The notes under the pieces are model-generated. The model saw only the letters and a list, made by a program, of their open reading frames with translations. It was not told the DNA's origin and made no database searches. Made by a program: the position numbers and the translations under genes. From Brevundimonas poindexterae (GTDB lineage: Bacteria; Pseudomonadota; Alphaproteobacteria; Caulobacterales; Caulobacteraceae), in contig NZ_JAIVLL010000002.1 of NCBI RefSeq assembly GCF_020524625.1, positions 1-64,000 of the forward strand: a stretch of 64,000 bases of DNA. Direction: 5' to 3'. This document shows positions 24,522-33,350 of this stretch, piece by piece (position 1 is the stretch's first letter; each line of letters opens with the position of its first letter).

Positions 24522-25634
24522 ATGGTCGCCCTTACCCATGACGTGCCGCGCGATCAGGTGGTCGAGACCATCGGCCGCCTGATCGACAACCTGGTCAACA
24601 TCAAGGATGAGACCGGCGAGTTCCTGATGACCCTGGAGGATGGCCGGGTCATCGACACCAAGGGCTGGAACGACTGGGAGTGGACCCACGGCGTCGGCCT
24701 GTTCGGCCTGTGGCGACTTTACGAGCAGACCGGCGACGCCGAGGCCCTGCGGGTGATGACCCAGTGGTTCGAGGACCGGTTCGCCATCGGCACCCCGACC
24801 AAGAACATCAACACCATGTCGCCCATGCTGGCGCTGGCCTATCTCTACGAAGAGACGGGTGAGCCGCGTTACCGGCCCTATCTGGAGAGCTGGGCCGAAT
24901 TCCTGATGGCCGACGATGGCCTGCCGAAGACCGAGGAAGGCGGCTTTCAGCACATCACCTATGACACGGTGAACTATCAGCAGCTGTGGGACGACACCCT
25001 GATGATGTCGGTCCTGCCGCTGGCCAAGATCGGCCTGTTGCTGGATCGCCCGGCCTATATCGAGGAAGCCAAGCGGCAGTATCTGCTGCACATCAAATAT
25101 CTGGCGGATCGCAAGACCGGTCTCTGGTACCACGGCTGGACTTTCGATGGCCGGCACAACTTCGCCGGCGCCCTGTGGGCCCGGGGGAATTGCTGGGTCA
25201 CCATCGCGATTCCCGAGTTCATCGAGATGCTGGACCTTGCGCCCGGCGACGCCCTGCGGACCTTCCTGACCGATGCCCTGCTCGCCCAGGTCGAGGCGCT
25301 GGCCCGGCATCAGGATGACAGCGGTCTGTGGCACACCCTGATCGACGACCCGACCAGCTATCTGGAGGCCTCGGCCACCGCCGGCTTCGCCTACGGCATC
25401 CTCAAGGGCGTGCGGAAGGGCTATCTGCCGCGCCGGTTCGAGTCCGTCGGGATCAAGGCCGTAAAGGCCGTGCTGGCCAATATCGATGACGCGGGGGAGC
25501 TGAAACAGGTCAGCTTCGGCACCCCGATGGGCCACGATATGCAGTTCTACAAGGACATCCCGCTGACCTCGATGCCCTATGGCCAGAGCCTGGCCATCGT
25601 CGCCCTGACGGAATTCCTCAGAACCTATCTCTAG
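24522..25634 (+). CDS. GH105/GH88-type unsaturated uronyl hydrolase
   Basis: 370 aa, (alpha/alpha)6 toroid. The catalytic Asp of the family (YteR D143-like) fits QLWDDTLMMSVLPLAK, D157 or D158. WYHGWTFDGRHNFAGALWARGNCWV (201-225) is the other conserved block. These enzymes hydrate the 4,5-double bond of the non-reducing unsaturated uronate left by a polysaccharide lyase and so release the next sugar. There is no signal peptide, so it works on imported oligosaccharide in the cytoplasm. It follows the symporter by 25 bases. The terminator after it closes the inositol locus. Confidence 0.88.
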   Translation: MVALTHDVPRDQVVETIGRLIDNLVNIKDETGEFLMTLEDGRVIDTKGWNDWEWTHGVGLFGLWRLYEQTGDAEALRVMTQWFEDRFAIGTPTKNINTMSPMLALAYLYEETGEPRYRPYLESWAEFLMADDGLPKTEEGGFQHITYDTVNYQQLWDDTLMMSVLPLAKIGLLLDRPAYIEEAKRQYLLHIKYLADRKTGLWYHGWTFDGRHNFAGALWARGNCWVTIAIPEFIEMLDLAPGDALRTFLTDALLAQVEALARHQDDSGLWHTLIDDPTSYLEASATAGFAYGILKGVRKGYLPRRFESVGIKAVKAVLANIDDAGELKQVSFGTPMGHDMQFYKDIPLTSMPYGQSLAIVALTEFLRTYL

Positions 25635-25642
25635 GCGGTGCG

Positions 25643-25670
25643 GGCGGGCCGACAGGGCCCGCCTGCTCTT
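25643..25670. terminator. Terminator between convergent genes
   Basis: GGCGGGCC - gacag - GGCCCGCC followed by a T-rich tail (tgctcttt). It lies after the GH105-type gene (+) and before the end of the transglutaminase gene (-). Confidence 0.7.
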
Positions 25671-25672
25671 TC

Positions 25673-28600
25673 CTAGTCTTCGGACGGGGACGGCATGTCG
25701 GCGATGACGACCGTGGTTGCCGTCTCGAACGAACGGGCCACATCGGGATCGATGGACAGGGCCCTGGCGACGTCCTCCTGCCAGTCCTCCCGGTCCAGCG
25801 CCCATTTGGCGACGCCGCGGCCATAAAGAGAGGGCGCGAGCGTGGGGGCGATCTCCAGCGCCCGGTCATACTGGGCCAGCGCCTCCTCGAAGCGTCCCAT
25901 GCGCAGCAGCACCATGGCGCGGCTGTCCATGACGTGGGCCCCTTCCGGTTCCGCAGCCAGCGCGGCGTCGCAGTCGGCCAGGGCCTGTTCCAGTTCGATG
26001 TTGTCGAGGGCAGCGTTCCAGCACACGCTGTTGAGCAGGTCCGGATCGTCCCCCGCCGCTTCCCTCGCCCTGGCAAAGTCGTCAGCACCCTGGACCGGGT
26101 CGCCGAGACGATAGTAGGCGGTACCGCGCATCGAGAGCAGCAAGGCGTCCGTCTCAGGCATTGTGCCGATCAGCTCATCGATGGTCGCGATGGCGGCCTC
26201 GTTCCGGCCCGCCGACAGCTGCAGATCTGCCAGACCCCAGCGGAGCCCCGTATCGTCGGGACTGGCCGCGATGACCTCTTCCAGAAGGGCGAGGGCTTCG
26301 TCCTCCTGATCCATGCGGCGCATCAAGCCGATCTTGGTGAACAGGACCGACTGGTTGTCAGGCTGGGTCGCCAGGATCGAATCCAGATCGGCGATCGCCT
26401 TGTCGTACTGCTCGAGCCTCGCATAGGCCTCGGCCCGCTGCCACAGCGCCCAGACGTTGTTCCGCGAGTATCGGATGGATCGCGAGAACTGGATGACCGC
26501 ATCCTCATAGTCCTCGGCCCGCATGGCCAGGAGGCCCCGGCCATTCATGGCGACGACTTCGGAGGGATCGAGGTCGGCAGCCCGCTCGAAGTCGGCGGCC
26601 GCCTCGGTCAGATTGCCGGCATCGATGTGGGCGATGCCCCGGTTGGCGTAGGCGTTGGCATTCTCGGGCTCGAGCTCGACCGCGCGCTCGAACTCGACCA
26701 GGGCCCCTTCCACGTCCCCGCCCCGCAGAAGAATATCGCCCCGGGTGACGTGCTCGCGCGCCGTCATATCGTCAGCCGGCTGGCGAAGTGCCATATCCGC
26801 CTCGGTCGGTTGATAACCGCGAGGCGCCTGAACGACGGCCTTGTCGGCCATCACGGCCTGAAGGTCCTCGCGCCCTTCCTCGGCCTCGACGTAGTCAAGC
26901 TCAGACACCAGAGCCCGCACGACCAGGTCGACGACTACGGTGTCGCCCGTCATCTCGACGCTCCGGAAAATCTGATGGCCGGCCACGGTCTGGTCCAGCG
27001 CACCCGACTTGATCGTATAGCCGGCCCCGTCTTCCGGCAGGATTACGGTGGTGTGGGTGCGGGTGTAGTAAGGAAACTCGGTGGCAAGCGGGGCTTCTGC
27101 CAGCGGCCCTTCATCCCGCTGCGTTACGATGTACAGCTGCGGCTGGCTTCCAGGAACGGTCAGGGCATAGGGCGTCCCGCCCCCCCGCCCCCAGTCGAGA
27201 ACGCTGGTGCCTTTCACCCGGAACGTCAGCTCGGCGGCGTCCGCGTCGAAGACAACGTCCGTTTCGGTGTAGTCCACGCCTCCGACATCTCCGAACCAGA
27301 GCAGCTGGACCATCTGATCGCGCTCGTCGATCGCGAGCGTGTCGAGACCCGCGCTCCACACGGCGACTTCGGGGCCCCGAACGACCAGCTCGCCCTCGAT
27401 CTTTGCCGGCGCGTAGATGCCCGCCGAAGCGTCGATGCGCAGGGTGCGATTTGACAGGGGGCGAGACAGATAGCGGATACCGATGGGCTCCAGCCCGGCG
27501 CCTTCCGGCGCAAGCGGAAGGGTCCAGACGAAGGGCAGGACCGAGGCATCGGAGATGTTGCGGTCGCCGTTGCGGGTGCCGTCCAGCCAGTAGACCTCGC
27601 CGTCGATCTCGGACCGGACGATGACGTGATCGAAAAGGCTGAGCATGGGCAGCCGTTGATCAAGCCCGTCCCCATACTGGAAGCTGGCCAGCGCCGGTCG
27701 GGCGTCGATTCCCAGTTCGCGCAGAATGGCGATCAGCAGGACGGTCTTGGCCTTGCAGTCGCCGTAGCGGTTCCGCCAGGTCTCATCGGCCGAGGTGGGC
27801 ACCAGCCCGCCGCTGCCCATCACCAGAGCGACATAGCGCACCTCGTCCTGGACCAGTCTCAGGGCGGCGGCCGCCTGCTCGGCGGGTGACCCCCCGGCGG
27901 CCCGGATCTTGTCGATCTCGGCCATCAGCGGCGAATCCGGTTCAATGACGGACGCCGCCTCGAAGATCGGGTACATGAGGGCCGAAACATCCGCCCAGGA
28001 TTGATAGTCCGTCAGTTCGATCTGGCGCACATGGGCGAAGCGCGCAGGGGCCCCCTCGGGCACCTTGACGGGCTGCAGGTCGCGCTCTTCCAGCTCGACG
28101 ACATACCGATCGCCGACCCGCCGGGGTGTGGGCAGGTCCAGAAAGCGGCTGCCGCGCGTCCGCATGTCCAGCTCTGCGGGCCAGCTTGCCCGGAAGCGCA
28201 CCCGGTCGATGGGCACCGGAAAGTTGATGGCGGCCATCTGCTCGACGTGGCCCTGGACCAGCGGATCGTGGGTCGTGATCGTGTAGCTGAACTCGATCGT
28301 GTCCCCGACGCGCAGACCGCGGGGCTGCAGCACGGCGGTAAGCACGCCGTCCAGCATGGAGCGCTCGATGTTCTCCTCGCGGCGCAGGATCTCGAACTCC
28401 TGATCCGCCAGAACGTCGATCTTCTCGTCGCCGCGCCAGATAATGGCCTCGTGCACGGTGACGGTCTGGAAGGCCGGGTTCCAGGCCACCGAGACAGTAC
28501 CCAATCCCAGCGACTGGGAGGAGCTGAGGGTATAGGCCGCCCGAATGGAGGCATGCGAACGCCCGTCCTCGAACCAGATCTGCTGGTCCAGCAGCCGGAT

Positions 28601-28756
28601 CTGAATGGGGCCGCGCCCGCGCTCGGCGGGGCCGGTCACGGGGGACCCGGCTTCCCTCTGGACCCAGGCGGGGACCGGGCCTCTGTCCGGCGCATCCTGG
28701 GCCGCGACCGGGGCCGCAAACAGGAAGAGCCCGATCACGAGCAGAATTCTGAGCAT
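25673..28756 (-). CDS. DUF3857 / transglutaminase-like exported protein with C-terminal TPR repeats
   Basis: 1,027 aa from ATG at 28756. It has a signal peptide (MLRILLVIGLFLFAAPVAAQ). Residues about 40-230 are the DUF3857 beta domain; residues about 270-390 carry the transglutaminase-like core, seen as RNRYGDCKAKTVLLIAILRELGIDARPAL with its Cys, and a later FDHVIV His segment plus VYWLDGT Asp. The last 330 residues hold about eight TPR repeats (AYANRGIAHIDAGNLTEAAADFERA and similar). The enzyme type (protease or crosslinking) is unclear. The neighbours are other exported proteins of unknown role. Confidence 0.85.
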   Translation of the reverse strand: MLRILLVIGLFLFAAPVAAQDAPDRGPVPAWVQREAGSPVTGPAERGRGPIQIRLLDQQIWFEDGRSHASIRAAYTLSSSQSLGLGTVSVAWNPAFQTVTVHEAIIWRGDEKIDVLADQEFEILRREENIERSMLDGVLTAVLQPRGLRVGDTIEFSYTITTHDPLVQGHVEQMAAINFPVPIDRVRFRASWPAELDMRTRGSRFLDLPTPRRVGDRYVVELEERDLQPVKVPEGAPARFAHVRQIELTDYQSWADVSALMYPIFEAASVIEPDSPLMAEIDKIRAAGGSPAEQAAAALRLVQDEVRYVALVMGSGGLVPTSADETWRNRYGDCKAKTVLLIAILRELGIDARPALASFQYGDGLDQRLPMLSLFDHVIVRSEIDGEVYWLDGTRNGDRNISDASVLPFVWTLPLAPEGAGLEPIGIRYLSRPLSNRTLRIDASAGIYAPAKIEGELVVRGPEVAVWSAGLDTLAIDERDQMVQLLWFGDVGGVDYTETDVVFDADAAELTFRVKGTSVLDWGRGGGTPYALTVPGSQPQLYIVTQRDEGPLAEAPLATEFPYYTRTHTTVILPEDGAGYTIKSGALDQTVAGHQIFRSVEMTGDTVVVDLVVRALVSELDYVEAEEGREDLQAVMADKAVVQAPRGYQPTEADMALRQPADDMTAREHVTRGDILLRGGDVEGALVEFERAVELEPENANAYANRGIAHIDAGNLTEAAADFERAADLDPSEVVAMNGRGLLAMRAEDYEDAVIQFSRSIRYSRNNVWALWQRAEAYARLEQYDKAIADLDSILATQPDNQSVLFTKIGLMRRMDQEDEALALLEEVIAASPDDTGLRWGLADLQLSAGRNEAAIATIDELIGTMPETDALLLSMRGTAYYRLGDPVQGADDFARAREAAGDDPDLLNSVCWNAALDNIELEQALADCDAALAAEPEGAHVMDSRAMVLLRMGRFEEALAQYDRALEIAPTLAPSLYGRGVAKWALDREDWQEDVARALSIDPDVARSFETATTVVIADMPSPSED

Positions 28757-28882
28757 GTCGCCCCCCGGCGTCTGGATACAGAGCCTACCGCTAGCAGAAA
28801 ACAACCGCGCCACAAAAGGCAGACGCCTTATACGTGCGTACAGGCCACGGACTTTGCTCGTCTTTCAGCAGGCGTAAGGGCT

Positions 28883-30379
28883 CTACCAGAAGCCGCGACG
28901 GCGGGGTTCGGCCCAGCGGTCGTCGCCGTAGTAGTCGCGGTCCTGGATGTAGCGTCCGTCCCGGTCGTACCAGCCGTAGCCGTCCTGGTAGGTGTCATAG
29001 CCCTGCAAGGAATAGCCGTCGTCATAGTAGTCGAAGCCGAGCAGGCCATCCTCTTCCTCCCACCAGTCGCGCGGGTAGGAGCCATAGACGCACTCCCAGC
29101 CCTGACCGCCTGACCAGTAGGGCTCATACCGGCCGCGGGTGCGTTCGCGGAAGCGGGCGCGGCAGACGTGCTGCGACCAGACGCGGTTGCCGCTGGCCTC
29201 TACGCTGGCGCGGTTCTCGGCATAGATGACTTCGTGAACGCCGGCGAAGACGTTGTTGGTGATCACGGCCCGGCCGGACGCCACGGCCACGCCGACGCTG
29301 TCGGCCCGCACGCGGGTGTCATTGAGGGTCAGCTCGCCGTTGTAGACGACGACACCTTTGTCGGAGCGGCAGATCCGGCTGCCCTGGATGTCGACCGAGG
29401 CGCCCTCGACGGCTACACCCTCGACATAGCCGCAGATGGCGGTGTTGGTGACCTCGACCCGGCCATAGTCCCGGCCGGAGCGGATGATCATGCCGATCGA
29501 ACGCGGCCCGAAGGCATTGGGGGCGCCGATGCCCTTCAGCGTGGTCGAGTCGACGCGGGCGGTCTGGCCCGCGCCCGGGATCAGCTCCATGCCGACATGG
29601 GCGCCGGTCACGACCACTTCCCAGGCCGTTAGCGAGGCGCCGTCGGCCACGATGGCCGGGGCGACCGTCTGGGTCTCCAGAACGGCATTGCGGATGTCGA
29701 GAAGACCGCCGTCCATATAGATGGCGGCCTCGTCCCCCACGTGGCGCATGCCGACGCGGTTCAGCAGGACCTGGGCGCCATAGCCGATGATGCAGGCGGC
29801 ATCGCCTGCGCGCTGGGACGAGAAGACGACGTCGCGCACCTCGACACGCACGCCCTGGGCCACAGTCATGCAGGGCAGGCCGTCCGGCGCCTGCAGGGTC
29901 GCGGCGGGCTGCCGGTTCCAGTCGCGGGGATCGAAGCCCGCCTCGCCGATGATGGTCAGGGGCTTGTCGATGTTCAGCCAGCCGACGCAGGCCCCGCCCC
30001 GCGCCCGCAGGATCAGGGTGCCGCCCGGGGCGACCCGGCGAACGGCGTCCTCGATCGCGCCCGATCCCGGATTGCCGCCGCAGTCGACCAGAACGATCTG
30101 CTCGCCGCCCGGGGGATAGGGGCGTCCGTCATGCGGTCCCGGATGATAGTCCCGGCGATAGTCTCGGCCCGTCCAGCGGCGGTGGGTCGTCGCGCGGCTG
30201 CGGCGCGGCGCCGGCGGGTCCAGCAGGATGCCGAAATTGGGCCGCGTCTCGCTCTCGACGCGGGCGGCCTCCTGGGCCTTGGCCTGCGGGGCCAGAGACA
30301 GGGCGGATGCAGCGACCGCGAGACCCAGCGCGGGGGCGATCAGGGAACGGAGCCGGAGGGCAGTGCGGAACGTGATCAT
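28883..30379 (-). CDS. Exported right-handed beta-helix protein
   Basis: 498 aa. The signal peptide runs through AASALSLAPQAKAQ. After a basic, Arg/Tyr-rich stretch, residues about 85-420 show repeated short beta-strands with Val, Asn, Ile and Gly (VEVTNTAICGYVEGVAVEGASVDIQGSRICRSDKGVVVYNG), the pattern of pectate-lyase-like or NosD-type beta-helices. The C-terminal 100 residues are Tyr/Trp/Asp-rich (DWWEEEDGLLGFDYYDDG). No catalytic residues can be named. It sits 15 bases after the Sel1 gene, and is probably in one operon with it. Confidence 0.75.
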   Translation of the reverse strand: MITFRTALRLRSLIAPALGLAVAASALSLAPQAKAQEAARVESETRPNFGILLDPPAPRRSRATTHRRWTGRDYRRDYHPGPHDGRPYPPGGEQIVLVDCGGNPGSGAIEDAVRRVAPGGTLILRARGGACVGWLNIDKPLTIIGEAGFDPRDWNRQPAATLQAPDGLPCMTVAQGVRVEVRDVVFSSQRAGDAACIIGYGAQVLLNRVGMRHVGDEAAIYMDGGLLDIRNAVLETQTVAPAIVADGASLTAWEVVVTGAHVGMELIPGAGQTARVDSTTLKGIGAPNAFGPRSIGMIIRSGRDYGRVEVTNTAICGYVEGVAVEGASVDIQGSRICRSDKGVVVYNGELTLNDTRVRADSVGVAVASGRAVITNNVFAGVHEVIYAENRASVEASGNRVWSQHVCRARFRERTRGRYEPYWSGGQGWECVYGSYPRDWWEEEDGLLGFDYYDDGYSLQGYDTYQDGYGWYDRDGRYIQDRDYYGDDRWAEPRRRGFW

Positions 30380-30394
30380 GTCTCAACGCCCTCC

Positions 30395-31843
30395 TTAACG
30401 GCGCTGCTGGGAACGGGAGACCTGGGACAGGACGGCCTGCAGGCGGGCGACGGACGGCGCGAACCCGGCGAGCGCCGAGTCGATGCGCATGACCACGGCC
30501 TCGGCCTTGTCCTGATCGGCGACGCCGGCGACGCCCAGGGCGAAGAAGGTCGACAGGGCGAACTTGGCCTCGGGGCTGCCCTGGCGGGCCGCCTCCTCGT
30601 ACCAGAAATAGGCCCGGGCATAGTCGGGCGGCACGCCGATGCCCTCGGAGTACATGACCGCAAGGACCAGCTGGGCCTCGGACGAGCCATTGACCGCCGC
30701 CAGCTGGATGGCGCGCACCCGCTCCAGATAGGACAGGCGCCCTTCCATGGGATGGCCCAGCACGGCCTCCAGCGATTCGATCTCACGTTTGGACAGGTCT
30801 TCGGGGCGCGTGGCGGCACGGTCGGCGATGCCGAGATAGCGGATGGCGCGGCCGACGTGGACGAAGGGCAGTTCGGTCACCCGCGACAGGGCATATTCAT
30901 AGGCGTCGCCGCGCGGGCGGCTTTCGTCAGAGAAGGGCACACCCGAGGCCGGGGCGTCATTGGGATAGAATTCAAAGGGCGGGACCCACTGACGGGCCTT
31001 GGTCTCGACGAATCCGCTGTACTGGGCGCGGCCTGGCGAGGAGCTCTCGAAGTCCTTCATCAGGACAAAGGCTCCGACATCGCCGGTCTGTACCGCCAGA
31101 TAGTTGTAGAGATAGGCGTCGACCTCATTCCTCTGGAACAGGTTCAGCGCAGCGGGGTAGCCGCCCCGACGGCGGTCGCGACCCGAGCCGCGGCCGATGG
31201 CCTCGCGGGCCTGGAGGTTGTCCTGCGGCTCGCCGAAGGGGCCGTAGAGGGCGTCATGCAGACGGGCCAGGGTGCGATAGCCGTCCGCGCCTTGCGTCGA
31301 CAGGACGTAGATCACGCGATCGCGCACCTCTTCCTGTTCCGTCAGGGTCATGCGCGACAGCTGGACGTTCAGCCGCTGATAGGCGTTTTGACGCTCCCAC
31401 GCCCGGCAGTCGTCGTATTTGGAAAGGGGGCGCCAGCCGCCGAACATGCCGCGCTCGACGCGGTTGATGGGGGCAAAGCCGTCCTCATTGGCCAGCGCCA
31501 TGGCCAGCCAGACCGAGCTTTCGATCGGATCCTCGAGGTTCTTGTCGGTGGCCCGGAGCGCCGCATATCGCCCGCCTAGTTCCAGCTGGGCGAAGAAGTC
31601 ACCCCGGAAGGCCGCGCGGCGCAGCGCGCGAATGCCGGTCTCCTGGGCGTTGAATTCCGATCCGGTTAGATTGGCGGGACGGGGACAGGGGTTGGCGGTG
31701 TCGGCACGGCGGAACACGGCAGGCGCCCGCTCACCGCAGGCAGCCATCGACAGCAGGGCGAGAATCAACAGCACGGCCACAGCCGCGATCGCGACCGGTC
31801 CCGCTCCGCCCCGCATGCCCTTGCGCCCGCTGTTATCGCTCAT
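30395..31843 (-). CDS. Sel1-repeat membrane-anchored or lipoprotein-like protein
   Basis: 482 aa from ATG at 31843 (GGGGGAAG upstream). A hydrophobic segment (PVAIAAVAVLLILALLSMAACG) ends in a near-lipobox Cys. Sel1-like repeats are visible near the C terminus (EAQLVLAVMYSEGIGVPPDYARAYFWYEEAARQGSPEAKFALSTFFALG) and one near the start (LRRAAFRGDFFAQLELGGRYA). Such proteins act as scaffolds. It is the first of a three-gene exported unit together with the beta-helix and transglutaminase genes. Confidence 0.72.
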   Translation of the reverse strand: MSDNSGRKGMRGGAGPVAIAAVAVLLILALLSMAACGERAPAVFRRADTANPCPRPANLTGSEFNAQETGIRALRRAAFRGDFFAQLELGGRYAALRATDKNLEDPIESSVWLAMALANEDGFAPINRVERGMFGGWRPLSKYDDCRAWERQNAYQRLNVQLSRMTLTEQEEVRDRVIYVLSTQGADGYRTLARLHDALYGPFGEPQDNLQAREAIGRGSGRDRRRGGYPAALNLFQRNEVDAYLYNYLAVQTGDVGAFVLMKDFESSSPGRAQYSGFVETKARQWVPPFEFYPNDAPASGVPFSDESRPRGDAYEYALSRVTELPFVHVGRAIRYLGIADRAATRPEDLSKREIESLEAVLGHPMEGRLSYLERVRAIQLAAVNGSSEAQLVLAVMYSEGIGVPPDYARAYFWYEEAARQGSPEAKFALSTFFALGVAGVADQDKAEAVVMRIDSALAGFAPSVARLQAVLSQVSRSQQRR

Positions 31844-31900
31844 CTTCCCCCACACCCCTCGCAGCGCCCGAAGGCTGCGCGACGTTAACCTTTTCCCAAT

Positions 31901-31917
31901 CTGGACGATCGGTCCAG
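31901..31917. promoter_or_regulatory. Inverted repeat in the 260-base divergent spacer
   Basis: CTGGAC - gatcg - GTCCAG, 6-base arms, 58 bases upstream of the Sel1 gene start and 187 bases before the free-Met-sulfoxide reductase gene. Candidate operator; the spacer also holds two GTTAAC palindromes. Confidence 0.4.
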
Positions 31918-32103
31918 TGAACATCGCGATATGGTTAACGCGCTTGGCGCCATACCGTTGCCGTACAGTGACCACATTGTGTCCAAGCTGGACTTTTCCC
32001 CAGACAGTTGCCTGCGGATTCCCCTTTCGGGCGAGAGATTTGCCCCTCCCCGGCCGCGGCCGCGCGCCCTATATGAGCGGCTTCAACCTCTGAGGATCGC
32101 GCC

Positions 32104-32610
32104 ATGGCCTATGTCGCCCGCAACGACCGCCCCGCAGACAAGACGGCCCGCTATGCCGAGGTCACTGCCGAAATCATGGCGGTGCTGGAGGGGGAGCCGA
32201 ATCGGACGGCCCGCATGGCGACGGTGGCCTCGATGCTGCACGACGCCTTCGACAGCTTTTTCTGGACCGGCTTCTACGTCGTGGACGAGGACAAGCGGGC
32301 GGCCGGTACCGATGAACTGGTGGTCGGCCCCTATCAGGGCACGCTGGGCTGTCTGCGCATTCCGTTCGGGCGGGGCGTGTGCGGTGCGGCGGCGGCGACG
32401 GGCCACACCCAGGTGGTCGAGGACGTCCACGCCTTTCCGGGCCACATCGCCTGCGACAGCCGCTCGGCCAGCGAGATCGTGGTGCCGGTACGGGACGGCG
32501 CGGGCCAGCTGATCGCGGTGCTGGATGTCGACTCCACCGACAAGGCGGCGTTCGATTCCGTGGATCAGGCCGCCCTCGAGGATCTGCTCGCCCGGGCCTT
32601 CGCGGTTTGA
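32104..32610 (+). CDS. msrC: Free methionine-(R)-sulfoxide reductase (GAF fold)
   Basis: 168 aa, the family length. The three conserved Cys align with those of the E. coli enzyme: C83 (GTLGCLRIPFGR), C93 (GVCGAAA) and C117 (HIACDSRSASEIVVP). It reduces free methionine-R-sulfoxide with thioredoxin in the cytoplasm. The next gene (SDR) follows in the same direction after 54 bases. Confidence 0.93.
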   Translation: MAYVARNDRPADKTARYAEVTAEIMAVLEGEPNRTARMATVASMLHDAFDSFFWTGFYVVDEDKRAAGTDELVVGPYQGTLGCLRIPFGRGVCGAAAATGHTQVVEDVHAFPGHIACDSRSASEIVVPVRDGAGQLIAVLDVDSTDKAAFDSVDQAALEDLLARAFAV

Positions 32611-32664
32611 TCGACGGGCCGGGGGCCCTATGGTCCGGGTCCGGCAAACGAGGAGACTGAAGGC

Positions 32665-33345
32665 ATGAGCGACAGGGTCGTGGTGATCACGGGCGGACAG
32701 GGCCAACTCGGCCAGGCCGTTATTCGCGCGGCTCTGGACCGGGGCTTGAAGGTCGCAGCCATCGACCATGCCGATGTGAAGCCGATGGGGTCGGATGCCT
32801 GTCTTGAGATCAGCGGGGTCGACCTGACCGACGCCGATGCCACCCGGGCCGCCATGGACCGGGCACAGGCCCATTTCGGACGGATCGATGCCCTGCTGAA
32901 CATCGCCGGGGGCTTTGTCTGGCAGACCGTGGATGACGCCGACCCCGCCTGGGACCGGATGTACCGGATGAACCTTGTCACCGCGCTGAACGCCAGCCGG
33001 GCCGCCCTGCCCCATCTGAAGGCCTCGGATCAGGGCCGGATCGTGAATGTGGGCGCGGCCGGTGCGCTGAAGAGCGGCATGGGCATGGGCGCCTATGCGG
33101 GCTCCAAGTCCGCCGTCCACCGGCTGACGGAAAGCCTGGCCGAGGAAACGAAGTCGACCTCGGTCACGGTCAATGCCGTCCTCCCGTCCATTCTGGACAC
33201 TCCCCAGAACCGCAAGGACATGCCCGACGCCGACCCGGGCACCTGGGTGAAGGTCGAGGATCTGGCCGAGGTCATGCTGTTCCTCGCCTCGCCGGCCTCG
33301 AAGGCGATGACCGGGGCGCTGGTGCCCGTGACAGGCCGGGTCTGA
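32665..33345 (+). CDS. Short-chain dehydrogenase/reductase
   Basis: 226 aa. NAD(P)-binding VVVITGGQGQLGQAVI at the N terminus, NIAGGF, and the active-site set with Tyr and Lys in GAYAGSKSAVHRL. The segment AIDHAD after the second strand gives an Asp that favours NAD. The substrate is unknown. It is 5 bases ahead of the CitE-like gene, so the two probably share a pathway. Confidence 0.85.
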   Translation: MSDRVVVITGGQGQLGQAVIRAALDRGLKVAAIDHADVKPMGSDACLEISGVDLTDADATRAAMDRAQAHFGRIDALLNIAGGFVWQTVDDADPAWDRMYRMNLVTALNASRAALPHLKASDQGRIVNVGAAGALKSGMGMGAYAGSKSAVHRLTESLAEETKSTSVTVNAVLPSILDTPQNRKDMPDADPGTWVKVEDLAEVMLFLASPASKAMTGALVPVTGRV

Positions 33346-33350
33346 GACCC

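Noticed and set aside
31880-31950. CtrA full site (TTAA-N7-TTAA) in the spacer before the msrC-like gene
   Set aside because: Two GTTAAC palindromes occur but about 50 bases apart; neither has the second half-site at the right distance.
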